A stretch of DNA of 64,000 nucleotides from Xestospongia muta (lineage: Eukaryota; Porifera; Demospongiae; Haplosclerida; Petrosiidae), in assembly GCA_963693285.1 (NCBI GenBank), contig OY848918.1, positions 13,452,263-13,516,262 of the forward strand, read 5' to 3'. The notes below the pieces were generated by a model that was not told the DNA's origin, did no database searches, and saw only the letters and a program-made list of their open reading frames with translations. Each line of letters begins with the position of its first letter. Position 1 is the first letter of the stretch. The position numbers were made by a program, and so were the translations under genes. Positions 25,601 through 37,700 of the stretch are shown here, in pieces.

Positions 25601-26882
25601 TATTTAGAGTTCTTTATACTAGAAAAGTACTAACCACTGGTGTATTAGGCAACATAATATCTATAGAAAGTAAGTGTTTAAAAGATGACCCGAGGTAAAC
25701 AAACATAATACTACAATGGGCAAAAGTTAGAATGCAATAATCATTAAGAATATAAATGTATCTGGCAGTTGATATTGCTTATTTCATACTTTCAATATCA
25801 TTACCGTTTTGTTCTCTTTGTTATCTATGTGTTTACTCTGCACTTTACAAAGTAAAAATATTACAGCGACTAGCGTTAAATCAGAATAATACTAAATTGC
25901 ATAAATGTATGTATGTCACCAAATGTTCCTGACAAGTGTGAGGCTCACTTAGACTTGCTCCATAATCACACATAATCAGGTAGGCAGTAACATTCACTAT
26001 GTAGGGAGGGTACCATGCACTTTTTCCTTCTTTTCAGCAAAGGTTATGCCATTAACATGAGGTATCCATTTCTAAAAATCTTAGTGCACATTAATAATAA
26101 AAGTACTGATCTTACTAAGCTAAGAAGTACTCCCTAGAGATACAATTTCAATAAAATTGATTAATTTATCATTATTAATAAGAAAATGGAGGAGAGTCGA
26201 TTCTATTGAACTAATCGAATGTTTCTTGTTTTTTAGTACATCTTTCTGTTTTCTATTCTAAGGAGAGTCAACTAAATTTCTAATAATCTTAAAGATAAAG
26301 ACAGGATCTTCAGCTGAACTTGTACTTCAAGAGTATTGTATGGCTACTGGGTTAGCTCAATTACATAGTAGTACATATTAAACACATACATTCAAATCTT
26401 AGCAACATTATTATAAAGGAAGTGTTTTTAAAGGCAATTTACAATTCCAAAATTTATGGAACTGTAGGGATATATAGTGGTGCAATATTTGAAGCATATG
26501 ACCCATAGTAGAAATGAAATAGCAATATAAAATTCCTACATACTAACAGGTATGCAAGTATCTATACATGTTCACTAAGACTTGTTTGGCTACCATATAA
26601 TATTGTCATTCCCACTATAACTTGTACCATCAACCCTATATTTATATCAACCTTATATTTTAAAATTAAGACATATAATATTTTACCTTGAATTGACAAG
26701 AACAACTCGGGCTCACTGTTATCATTAAACCATTGTAATTTCATTAGACTTCCCCTCAAAACTTCAGATTCACTACCCTATAATTAAAAGAATTAAAACC
26801 CTAATACATGTAATAATTTTAAATATACCTCATCTCTTGATATCATGACAAATGTAGAGTGATGAGACTTCTCTAAAATTAG
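19679..26882 (-). CDS. Copy A exons 13-28: end of MIR region and first RIH solenoid (residues 330-773)
   Basis: Exons: 26829-26882, 26687-26777, 25500-25561, 25250-25294, 25083-25154, 24913-25029, 24817-24854, 24338-24455, 24238-24293, 23091-23145, 22970-23039, 22855-22889, 22673-22792, 22567-22626, 22019-22222, 19679-19813. The helical part follows the RYDR_ITPR (RIH) pattern: LDELVKWIDNNITTGSKML, then the long helix with KHYARTPNDKSRKHL, then LGCDVNVEKVLGTLVRHD, which lines up with the IP3R segment around IGYDVLAEDTITALLHNN. In IP3Rs the RIH solenoid supplies the alpha half of the IP3-binding core. Intron 27 (19814-22018) is the largest in the gene. Confidence 0.85.
19814..22018 (-). repeat. 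Large intron 27 of copy A with interspersed repeat
   Basis: The 2.2-kb intron is nearly identical over long stretches (about 20480-21960) to intron 27 of copy B. At about 21340-21512 it holds a segment ending in (CAGA)n(CA)n, of the kind that terminates SINE-like or MITE-like repeats; a weaker relative sits in B intron 44 (about 41820-41900). Two open frames overlapping the repeat (21329-21550 minus, 21463-21645 plus) are not genes. Confidence 0.55.
23146..24237 (-). repeat. Intron 21 of copy A with A-specific AAT-rich block
   Basis: Compared with copy B (50900-51218), this intron has about 760 extra bases from about 23238 to 23999, including an imperfect AAT/ATA trinucleotide tract at 23715-23815. 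No coding signal. Either an insertion in A or a deletion in B. Confidence 0.6.
25562..26686 (-). other. Intron 14 of copy A, nothing recognised
   Basis: About 1.1 kb of AT-rich intron; the matching intron in B is 52538-53823. I see no coding or RNA feature. Confidence 0.6.
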
Positions 26883-26926
26883 CTATGAATGTGGTATAAT
26901 GAAGTCCATTTGTCAAAATAATTTAC

Positions 26927-29667
26927 TTTTTCCACCCTTGACTGTTCTTCTTGTGATCTAGATTGTTCTGGTATCTGCACATTCAAGTACATTTGTGTAG
27001 GTACATGTTTTATGTAATACTTCTCTTTAAAGTGAATTGGACCACCTACAAATTAAGTATAATAATCATTCAATTACTAATTTCTAGTTAACCATCAAAA
27101 TAATCTGAATCAACTTTCTCTAGTTGCCACCAACTGTCTCCAGAAACAGGTGGAAGTCTCTTCATACCATGAAGACTCCATTTCTTTCTCACAGTAACTA
27201 TTAATAAAGTAAAATGATATAATGTGAATAAAAAGTATTCTTTTACCAGTATCAGCTGCACTTCCAGCTAAAAATCCATCTACTTCAATATTTCGAAAGC
27301 GAATCACACTTCCTCCCTATAAAGTGTTATTACTACATGTAAATACACTAGTCTTGTGTCTTAAACTAACTCTAATTGCTTCATTGGATTTGAATGAACT
27401 TGTATCAGTGTATACTTCAATGACAAAGGAAGAATTGGCAACTGCCATTTTTAAGTCATTTCTGTAAAATATAGTGTTTACTTGTTAGGACAGGGATTTA
27501 AGATTCAATGACAATAAAACCAATCAGTCAGCAAAGTACATACAAGAAACAATAAGCAATCTTACCTTTGAGGGTTTGTACTCTTACAACTAAGAAGATG
27601 ACAGCCTTTATTTTTCACTGACTCCAGAACAACTTCATCACCAGAACTTACCTATAATAGTTGAGTCAGCAATAAAATCAGTCAAAAAGAATCACATAAT
27701 ACAACTATTATCATTATTACAGATTACCATTGTAAAATATGTAATAAGCCTGCTTTGAAGGCAAGAAAATTAAGCTAAGTTCAAAGTCTATCTCAATCAT
27801 AACATCATAACATTGCTTAAAAATTTATAACATGTTAGCCAGCAATGAAATAACCCTGTATTGTAGGTCATCATGTTTATAACTTGTCTGTGGTTTTAAC
27901 TTATATATACTTTATCACTAAGTGACAATATAAAAGAGCCACATGGAACTTAATTGTGTAGCCATTACCTGCTGATTTAATAGACTTTTAAACTACTAAA
28001 CTAACTAATGTATTTAATTACTCTATATAGTTGTACTGTCTAGCTAATAAAGAATTAACACAAACTTCTTCTTTGCGAAGATGTCCTAACAACTTTTGCA
28101 ATATCAGCAAGGAAATGTTAATCATGGTAATAATGTAAGTGTACTTACAGTGTCTCCTCTCTTCTTTCCAATAGAAATCTCTCCTTTGGCTTGTCCCTTT
28201 TGAGCAGGTAAAATTTTAAAAATACAGGCATCATCTTCTCTTCTAATGTCTTCTTTCACATCTTTCTTAACAAGAATCTATAGAGTACCAAACTAACAAT
28301 GACATATGTTTATGATACAATATGTATCCATGTATACATGTACATATCAATACATACCAGGTTATCACTGTTATCATCTACAGACAGGTACATGTCTAAG
28401 GCAACATGACGAAGCTAAAACAGCAAAGAAAAACATGAAAGTTACATGATACCACTTTATATATATTGTACCTTGACTTTTCGACCATATATAGCAGATG
28501 TGAAAATGTCATGCCTACTATTAGTGATGAGTGGTTCATTCTATAACAAGAAAATATGACTCCCTCCCTTTATCTATTTCTTACCTTTGGCAACATTAGT
28601 GGTGATGGAAGACTATAAGGAAAGTAATAAAATGATATAAATATGAATTGTGTTTATATATTTTACTTGGTTAAAAATGTATGCCATGGCTCAGAAAGGA
28701 TTTGAAAGGCAGCAACTAATTTGTAAATTGAATATACAAATTAATCTTGAATAATTAAGAACTTACAATGAACATTATGAAATATTTGGTCACAGGGCTC
28801 ATCACTATCAGATTGATATTCTCTAGGATCTGGACACAATCTCACCATACCTTTAGAAGGGCTACAAAAAGATGTAAAATTATTATCACAAAGAATCATT
28901 GAAGATGTATTTTATTTTGAGAAAAATAAATATAATTAATTTAGTAGATTATAATTCCATTTTAGCATTGTATTTGTTGAGCTAACAAATAACAAATTTA
29001 CTTTGAATTCAATAATATTGTGTTAATATACCATACTCTAAACATCACTGTCATTAACATCTACAAAAGTCAGTAATAATGTCTACTTATTTGTTAGGTT
29101 TTTAACAAAACATTGAAGCCATACTTTATCAATGCACCACCTTGCATATAAAGATATACATATGACTTATTTGTGGCTTACAGGTTTTTAGTACCCATGT
29201 GTTTATATATCTTAGTCAGTTAACACTGATTAGGTAGGATCTGGATGTAAATTCACCTTACCTTTAGAAGGATTACAGAAAGAAAATTGCTATGTACAAA
29301 TTTTCTAGCTAAGGTAATCTTCTTTACAGACTAAAAACTAACAAGTCTTACTGCAAGAGATGTCTATACAACTATAATTAGGAAAAGTTATTGTCTGTAT
29401 ATTTGTCGGAATAACATGTATGACAGAAGAGTGAAAGCTTTAATGTCAACTGTTGCTTGCTAAAATTGAACTTAGGTCAATTTTCACCAGGAACAAGCTA
29501 ACATTTCCATGACATGTATATACTAGTTTACAATTTGATTTACTATTACATTTATGTAACATCTGTACATCTACATACCTGATAGCTACTGAAAATACAT
29601 AGTTTTGTGTCTCAGAACATCTTAAGAGCACAGTATCACCTTCACATATGGAAAATGGTTGTGCCAT
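26927..29667 (-). CDS. Copy A exons 1-12: N-terminal MIR/beta-trefoil region (residues 1-329)
   Basis: Exons: 29579-29667, 28767-28861, 28667-28715, 28585-28612, 28472-28540, 28358-28414, 28149-28277, 27566-27651, 27371-27461, 27247-27316, 27093-27197, 26927-27045. The protein starts MAQPFSICEGDTVLLRC, matching the IP3R/RyR opening in which a Gly-Asp turn starts the first beta-trefoil. MIR-like strands follow: GRKVKLRHVALDMYLSVDD, then GDEVVLESVKNKG, GGSVIRFRNIEVDGFLAG and HFKEKYYIKHVPTQMYLNV. In IP3Rs this part is the suppressor domain plus the beta half of the IP3-binding core. The ATG chosen is the one conserved in copies B and C; AGAAG directly precedes it in A and C. Confidence 0.85.
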
Positions 29668-30905
29668 TCTTCTAAACCATGAAAGACTCAGATATTAAAG
29701 AGTGATAAGATATAGGTAAGTACAATATCATAACTATGATACAAACATGTCATATTCATTCTTTATAAAATTAAATACTGAAAAACAAATAGGTTGTTTT
29801 TATTGATTCATAGACACTTGGATTGCATGCATCCAAAATTACACATTGTTTTGATTGTTAATTAGTATGGTTTAATTTATGTACTTTGTGATATTCTCAG
29901 ATTATAACAAAGAGTTTCTTCTTTTAACACGCAATAGAGCTTAGTTAAAGCAACATGAAATAGAGCTTGCTTAGAGCTCTTATATATATATATATAACAA
30001 AGACAATGGTTACAAGACATGTTAACAACAACAGATACATACATATAAACCTGACTACACTGGACTACAATGTTCAATTGTCTCTATATAATGACTCAGC
30101 ACACTGTCTTTACATAACTCAGCATACTGTCTTTACAAACAGTAAACAAATAATACATCAAAAATGGATATGTGTAATATATCTTCCATCTTGACAGCCC
30201 TAGGCCTACCATCCATGAAATTAACAAACAAAGTCTTCATTGTTTTGACAATTAACTGCAAATACATACGCACTACTAATCAGTATATTTTAGCCATTAT
30301 AGTAATGTAACCTTTACTATTTTGCAACTCTCAGCTTGTATTATATATAATAATATATATAAATTACAATGGATTGGTTAGATCATCCTTTATAGTGAAT
30401 GTATTCATGTATAACAAACAGGTTAGATATTAAATCATATCATAATCATGTACATACATGTACTGGTGGATATAAAGTATATTTGTATAGTGTACAAGTT
30501 GGAGTTATCAAAAGTCCATCAGTTTAATGGTAAGGAACGCTACAGTTTACAAATATGACTGCTTTTAAAGTGCTAGCACAATTAAACTACTGTAAATAAT
30601 TAAACTACTGTGTTTAATACCATTTGAGTTTATTAATTAAAAATTAGTTACCCATAATTTCAATGTCTTTAAGTTAAATTAAAAATGGTTCACGTGCCAA
30701 GAATGTAATAGGGAATAAGGAATTGGAACTCACCAACTTGGTTGTTGATTGGAATTGAAATCTATCAATTGGGTCTTTAATTGGAATTTTCAAATACGCG
30801 AAGCTGAATTTGGAAAGAGAAATTACAGAATGTCCTTCTGCGGCTTCCATAGGTTTCACTCTGTTGAAGCTACTCAAGTTAGCAGCACGTTCACCAACAG
30901 CAAGA
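29668..30905 (-). promoter_or_regulatory. 5' flank of copy A, shared with copy C
   Basis: Aligns with 2847-3850 upstream of copy C. The distal conserved patch (about 30850-30905, with tttcactctgttgaagct) continues on the minus strand into an open stretch (30877 down to about 30735) ending at a GTGAGT donor. This could be an upstream leader exon. Joined to the known first exon it would not be in frame with the conserved ATG, so it would be non-coding. Confidence 0.45.
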
Positions 30906-30985
30906 TAACATCTTATTAAATATATTTTATGGTTTCAACAGTTCTGTCAGGTGTATTGCTATGCTTACAGCTACAATTACAAACA

Positions 30986-30988
<3 letters not shown>

Positions 30989-31070
<82 letters not shown>
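30989..31070. repeat. (TA)n microsatellite
   Basis: About 80 nt of TA repeat interrupted by a few CA units. Tyr/Ile-repeat open frames across it on both strands are artefacts of the repeat. Confidence 0.95.
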
Positions 31071-31071
<1 letters not shown>

Positions 31072-31469
31072 CAAGTAGCAACAAATGTATGGTTACAGTG
31101 TATAAAACACATACTCTTTTCTTTCTTTCATATCTTCTTCTCCTGGTAACATTGTCCGTTCCTTTTCCTCTTCTTAATGCTGAAGACATTTCACATTTAC
31201 TCAGGTAAAATCGACATGCTGCACCTAGATATTAAAACTATATTAAAGTAACTATAATGATAGTTGCTTGTTTCAAGATTCTTGTTTGTTGAGAGAAAAT
31301 ACAATGAAATCAGGTAATCCCAAACTAGCTTGTGGCTATTAAATGTTTCTTATATACTATAGAAGAGCACTTTTTGACTTCCTTTGAACACATAGTTTCT
31401 GGTGACATTATAAAGGAAGGATTAATTGGTTAATATTTCCCATTTTTATTCCTTCAATCACTGTACAAC

Positions 31470-32034
31470 TCGTCTATTACTCAACAAAAACGAGAAGAAT
31501 TGGAATCACTTTTTGGATGTTGATATTCATCTCTACTTCAACTTACTTACTTAGACCCAATTCAGATATTATCTATTGATTCCATGCATAACCTTTTTCT
31601 GGGGACAGTCAAAAAGATGCTAGAGATATGGCAACACCATGGTTTATTAAATAGACATCACTTTGATAGAATTCAAAGCTGTGTAAATTCAGTAAACATC
31701 CTTCCGATATTGGCAGAATTCCATACACATGGTTTTTCTGATTTTATTGCTGATCACTTTAAGAGCTGGGTAAACATATATTCTATTCCTGCTCTGGTTA
31801 AAATCCTACCTGAAGTACACTTAGAATGTTGGCGCCATTTTGTTTTACCATGTAGAATTCTTTGCAACCCAACTCTTGAACACACTCTTTTGTTAAAATG
31901 TTGCCAGAAAGTAGAAACTTTATATGGACCACATGTCATTACACCCACTATGCACATGCACTGTCATCTAGTTGAGGTAGTGAAAAGCGATGGCCCTAAA
32001 CGTAGGTTTTGGTTATTCTCTTATGAACGATAGA
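31470..32034 (+). pseudogene. TNP2/DUF4218-type (CACTA/EnSpm) transposase relic
   Basis: The open stretch 31584-32033 (149 codons) begins MHNLFLGTVKKMLEIW, the conserved opening of the TNP2-type transposase core in animals and plants (D-MHNLF-GT). It contains ILPEVHLECWRHFVLPCR, YGPHVITPTMHMHCHLVEV and ends GPKRRFWLFSYER, the DUF4218 signature (NMHLHCHL ... YGPVYSFWLFSFER). Just upstream, in another frame, is KREELESLF. The frame is lost right after FSYER, and weak remnants continue to about 32440. The element is inactive. Terminal inverted repeats were not found. Confidence 0.75.
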
Positions 32035-33037
32035 AATAACAGTATCAATGATGATGTGGCTGATGTGCCAATCAGCCACACAACAACAAAAACATTGAAT
32101 GTCAATTAATGAAAAGATTTTTTTGTGATAATTATGTATCCTTACTGTCCCCACCTGAATCATTTAATTCTGAATTGCTACCATTGTTCCAACTCAATTT
32201 ACAAAAAGTACTTATCAATTAATCTTCACGGAAAACAATTTCTTACTTCAGCTAAGAACTCAACACTTTTTGTTGCTCTTACACATTGGGATGTAACGAT
32301 CTTTGGACCATTTCCTATATAACCAATTATATAGAATGCAACAGTAGCTTCCATCCTTTAAAGATACATCGCTTTGCTTCTGTTTCTTTCTTTCAGTGTT
32401 GGAAATGAGGTTTGAAACTTACCAATAGCTGTTTGTTCATGGTATCTTTCCATCGACAATTTGATAGGATAGGTAAGCCTGTGCAGAACTGCAGATCTGG
32501 TGTGCTGAAAAATTTGAACATCCAAGTTATTGTTTTGTTCCTATTCACTTAATAAAGCAGTATTGTTCATATTTAAAGATCTGTATCCATGATGAATGGT
32601 TGATACAACTCATACCTCTTATAGAGTGAAGAAATCTTTGTTCTTTTAAATAATAATGTATTTTCACACTTGTGCTCAGACAAACTTTTCGTGTATTATT
32701 ACTATAGACTCAAGTTAGCATAAACTACTGTACTAAATTAAATTCAAATAAATTCAATAATATTCATACCTGTTAACCAAATGTGGCCTATCTATCCATT
32801 ATCCTACAACTACTAATAGGTGACAGATTTGACACACTATAGGTAACAAATTCAGATATTATTAGCTTGCCAAAATATCTCATATACTGCATGCATCAAG
32901 GATAGGTACAGTAAATCTCCAGGATACCTCAGGATTAAATATCCTGTTCATTTCCGATAAGGCAAAGTTTCAAGATAGTTCATTTTTTATCTAGTGCATC
33001 AATAAGCAATTTGCTGTTCTAAGCATCTGAGATGATG

Positions 33038-33400
33038 CTAACTGTCTCTCTTACCATTCATTGGATAAAGTGGATAAATCCACTGGCACAGATGGAATCT
33101 CCACATCCAGATAGTCTTGAGAATCCTGTTTCTCATGTTGTAGAGCTCTTGGTGCAATGGAGCTGGAAGTGTTGCCACAAACATTTCTATCAGTGTTGAT
33201 AACTGCCAAGCTAACATCTCTCCCTCCAGTAAACCTGTACTGTATTCTGAAATGATAGCTTTAGCTTTAGCACTGAGAGACTTATGGGTGCAGCCTTCAG
33301 TTGCTGCTATTACTGTCAGGGAAAGTGTATTTGTTGTCAAAGGTAAATAAGCTTTTACTAATGTGTGGAAAATGTCACCAATTGTACCCATTGCCTTCAT
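33038..33400 (-). pseudogene. 120-codon open stretch downstream of copy B, function unknown
   Basis: Minus-strand open frame beginning MKAMGTIGDIFHTLVKAYL. I do not recognise it. Its 5' half is matched by the broken stretch 5870-6090 downstream of copy A, so it belonged to the sequence duplicated with the channel genes. It is probably a remnant of the same gene or transposon as 4106-5860. Confidence 0.3.
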
Positions 33401-33642
33401 TAAACTCTGCTAGTATTTAGGAAGAGCTCATCTGTAGTGTATCATATCTTATAAAAATGTTATATCACACTAAGCAATTGAAAGTAATTACGTAAAAAGC
33501 AGCAAAGTTTGTGTATTAACATTACTATATACTAAAACTTCATACCACAGTAAGCAACTCAAAGTAATTATATAAAAGCTACAAAGTTTGTATGCTAACA
33601 CTACTTTATATTAAAGTGTAGTTATGTCGGCCAGTGAAGTTG

Positions 33643-34712
33643 TCAAATTTTGTCAAGAATTTCTTGCTGGTTTTTTTCCAACTTGGTAAAAATAATACGT
33701 TGTTTCTTCTCCAGCTTATCAAAATCTTGTTCGTATTTTGTGGACACCTTTCCCCCGAGTGCTCTAGCTTTTCGAAGTGGTAGGAACTTGTAATCCTTCT
33801 TGTTAAACTAAAATAAATAAAGCTATTGTCATAATTAGAACAAGTTATAAATTATATAGATCCTATGGTTCAAAGTGCTAAACAAAAACTTAGAATAAAA
33901 TCACACAACTAACCTAGAACACTAAGGAGAAATTATATATCTTAACTACATGTTCTACATTGTACTATCCTTTAATACAGTGTACTGTACATGATTTTAA
34001 AATCTTGGAGGTCAAAAGGTCAATATTAATCATGTGAGCATGGTAAGCTAAGGCTTAACATTAGCGCTGAGTGGTTAGATCTACCAAAATAGAAAATGGT
34101 TTTCAGCAACTATAGGAGGAAATTAACTATGCTCAAGCTTAGAATTGTAATTTAGAGACTGTATTCTGTATTATGTATTGGTTAAATCACCAATAATTAG
34201 TATTAGGCTTTTAATAAGTAATGTGTGTATTCTTACTGCAACACAATAAGCAGTGCATTGCTTAATACATGTTCATTGACTTACATTGTTTATTAACAAC
34301 TCTTTAGTGAAAAAACTAAAACGCTTTTGCATTTTTTATATACTAATTGTTGGATAACAAGTATACTCACACAATCATAAACATATTTTTCAATAGCGTT
34401 ATGATCTTTAGGTTCCTTTGACTTGACGTGATGAATAAAATACATGTAATTATACATGTTGTGATCATCACGATAATGATCTTCAAAACTCTTAGCAAAG
34501 AAATGAAAAATTAATGATATAATAAAAGATAAAAAGAATAAATATGTGTGTTGTTCATATCCATAAGCATACAAATAATTTATGACTGTTGAAAATTGTG
34601 ACATCACCCATAGTTGTAGTTATCACAATCTTACCTTGCCCTTTCGTTCAAAACGATCACTTTCAATACCACAAACAAAACAGAAATCTTTCTTATCCTT
34701 TTCAGCTGCATC
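33643..34712 (-). CDS. Copy B exons 68-70: zinc linker and short tail
   Basis: Exons: 34635-34712, 34371-34490, 33643-33807. The CxxC and HxxxxH zinc ligands are kept. The tail reads ...KLEKNQQEILDKI then TGA, seven codons before the stop used in A; the old coding sequence is still readable past this stop, so the tail was shortened. Confidence 0.85.
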
Positions 34713-37700
34713 CTACAGTAACATAAAACATCATTTTAAGTTAGTGTGTTAATCTTACTCTTTCAGCTCTGAGCTCAGAGAACTTGTCGATCAAGAGAGC
34801 TGCAATAACTTCCATAAAAACAACACCCACTATCACAAAAAATGTCAAGTCGATAAATGAGCGTCCAAAGAAATCACGAAAACTTGCTTGTTGGCCAAGT
34901 GGAATCTAATGAATCAGTTGAAAATAAATATGCATAGTTAATGCTAAACTCACAGCTCCATCTACTAAGCCTCCTCTCATTACAGTAATAGTACACTCGA
35001 ATAGTGTTTGACAGAACTGGTCAGACTCAAAAAAGGTAGAAATGAAAGCAAATGAGATGGCAGCATAAATCAGTATAATACTCAGAATGAGAAGTATAAC
35101 AAAGAATATTGAGACACCTGTAGCATGAAAGATAAAACAGAAGTCTAAATAACTCATTTACTTACATGCACCTCCAATTGCTCTCACAACATGTTTAACA
35201 ACATCAACTTCAATAAAAATGTAAGGCAAACAAAGAAAATAAAAGTATCCAGACAGTAACAGGCCCAACAAGGAACAGCCAAGAAAGAACAAACGGTAGA
35301 TTGTATATATCCCAAAGAAATAGATCTCAAAACCTTCTTTTTCATCTATTTTTTTAAACCATCCCTTTTTCTTCAACGGTTCACATTTATCATTAAGCCA
35401 CTTGAATTTCCTACACCACTCTCTAAATTCCATCCTATAATAGAAATATAAAAACAAGATAATAATTGTAAAAATTGCTTTGAGATTATTTGGATGATAT
35501 TGCTGCTACTGTAAAGGACTAGATTAATACTAAGTTTTAAGACTGGTGAGTTAGCAAATTGCTATGAACATGCTCAAAGATGTTTTCTTGAGTTATGAAG
35601 CTTCAATCATAATGCTCAATTAAACACATTACATTGGTGATTAGTCAATTTCATCCATTGCTCTTGATAGCCACATACAACAATAGGTTGTAAAAGTGGA
35701 CACACACACACACACATGTACATGGTCCAAAACAATCTTAGGACTATCAGGCACATGGTGTGGGCCAGGCAGAAAAGTGTACATTATATGCTCAGACTAA
35801 CTCTAATAGTGATACACGTGTTGGAGTTTACTTTATTTGTAAACAATATCTTACAATTTCTTGTTAATGATTGGAATTTTGTAATAAAAATTTGGACGCA
35901 TCAAATAAAAGTACTCAAACACCATCAATTGACTCAATATAACATGAAATATTGCCAGTTGACGATACACAATTTGGAATGATAAAGTTGGAGATGGAAA
36001 TAAGACAATAATGCGTGAAGAGTTGCTGCCTATTGTAATGGAACTAGAAGGGAAGTTTGAATTGAATTATATTATATTAATTATATTATACTATTATTTT
36101 ATAAGATACATGGATGTATTCATAACATACTTGTCAGAAATTTTAAAGACAAAGAGTACAATCAGGCTCAGCAAAATTGTCATAAAACACAATGTATAAT
36201 GAAGTGGAGTACTAACAGTTCAATAAATAAAAACAAACAAAGGAATTAAATGAACTTACGACATCTTATCAATGATGCCCCTGAACCAGAGATTTTTCTA
36301 CAAAATTGAGAGTAGTATGAACACATGTTAAACAAGATTAAAATGTAAAAAAAAATTCATATGATTCTTATCTTAGATACAGTAGATTATACATATAAAA
36401 AATAAACAGTTTAAAAGTCTGCAGTGCTGCTAAAGCATTTTAATGAGTTAAAGAATGCTAATACTTCAAATAGTCTAACATTGTAATGCTTGAGGTAAAT
36501 TAAATAAGTTTCATTGGTTTCTATACGCCTTAGTGGTCAATTAACAGACGTTAATTTTGTTTGTCACACTCAATAGGTGCATACATTGATAAATACAACA
36601 GAAAGTTATCATGTGATCTAAACAATCCATTCATATGCCAAACAGAAAATAAGTTTCCTTTTTGGTGATGACAGAGAAATGATAACTTACTCTATATTCC
36701 AAATTTTTATGGACAGATTCAGCCCATACCAAGAGGTCCTTTGCTTTGTCTTCTAGAGAGTCACGTTTGATATTAAATTGCAAATCATGTTTCTCATTTT
36801 CAGTCAATTTTTCCTATAAAATATATTAATTGTACATGTACATTATAACAAATGAATATAATGTTATGAAAGACTATTAGGTACTAAATCTATAGTTGTA
36901 CAGAAAACAAGTATAATACCACAACCTTATCTAACGACTAGGCCCATAGTAGTGTCCAAAAGGGAAGATCTGAACCAGTCAAATACCCAATATAAGTCAC
37001 TTATAGGGAATGTAATGATGCTACAATATATACAAACCACACACATTTTTATCCATGTCATTATCATAAAATGCATGCTTGTAAAATATATTTAAATGTT
37101 AAATAATATTTATATTTTTTAATGAACTTACTGAGTCAAAACGGAAATAAACACTAGTCAATACAGCATCATCACCTATACCGTCATCAATCGTTGCATT
37201 AGTATAGTTCACTTCAATATGACAGGTCTTGTCTATTACATATTGCCACACCTCGTCATTGGCATCATGAGGAGCTGTTAAAAAATTAAGTGGACATAAA
37301 AAGAAGCCAAAGTAATCTATTGTGTTTAGCATTGATGTCTTATGTCAATGAACATTAGCACTACTAATATACTTGTAAATGTGTTATGAAGCAATGTACT
37401 ATATTTGATAAAACTATACCATATTTTTCAACAGGCATGGCAAGAAAATCAGCCACTTTTTTGATAATATGGTAACTTCTGACTGCTGCAATATCTACCA
37501 TCTCCAATGTGAGTTTGTCATCATTACAGAGTCTAGTTAACTAATAAAAGGGAAGTATACATCATGAATAGTACAAACATCATATACAGTATATGAAACT
37601 TACATCAGGATTTTCAGAAATTACTGAAGGATTTTCTTTAATCTAAATAAAATAAAAGTAAGCCTTTAATTAACTTATCATATACTGTTTTGCCTTTATA

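Larger units (their letters stand above)
6258..29667 (-). pseudogene. IP3 receptor-like channel, copy A (70 exons, in-frame stop in exon 36)
   Basis: Full-length paralogue of an inositol trisphosphate receptor. Seventy exons, 7377 coding nt, joined by hand from GT-AG sites with consistent phase from ATG (29665-29667) to TAA (6258-6260). Without the internal stop the product is 2458 residues, against about 2700 for vertebrate IP3Rs. It has no SPRY domains, which argues against ryanodine receptor. Order: MIR region, RIH solenoid, RIH-associated region, six-helix pore module, CxxC zinc linker, coiled-coil tail. Exon 36 contains TAA (17059-17061) as codon 1060, where copy B has TCA (Ser), so translation would stop after 1059 residues with no channel. 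One base change separates the alleles, so a recent pseudogene, a polymorphism or an assembly error are all possible. Every other exon I read is open. Sub-blocks are listed separately. Confidence 0.85.

Noticed and set aside
6258..29667. Ryanodine receptor instead of IP3 receptor
   Set aside because: Total length is about half that of RyR, there are no SPRY or RyR repeat domains, and the C-terminal zinc linker and tail follow IP3R.
30674..30877. Open frame beginning MSSFNRVKPMEAAEGHS as a coding N-terminal extension of copy A
   Set aside because: Splicing to exon 1 would be out of frame with the ATG conserved in A, B and C, and copy C does not keep the frame. Kept only as a possible leader exon.
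30951..31208. Tyr/Ile-repeat open frames on both strands
   Set aside because: Products of the (TA)n microsatellite.
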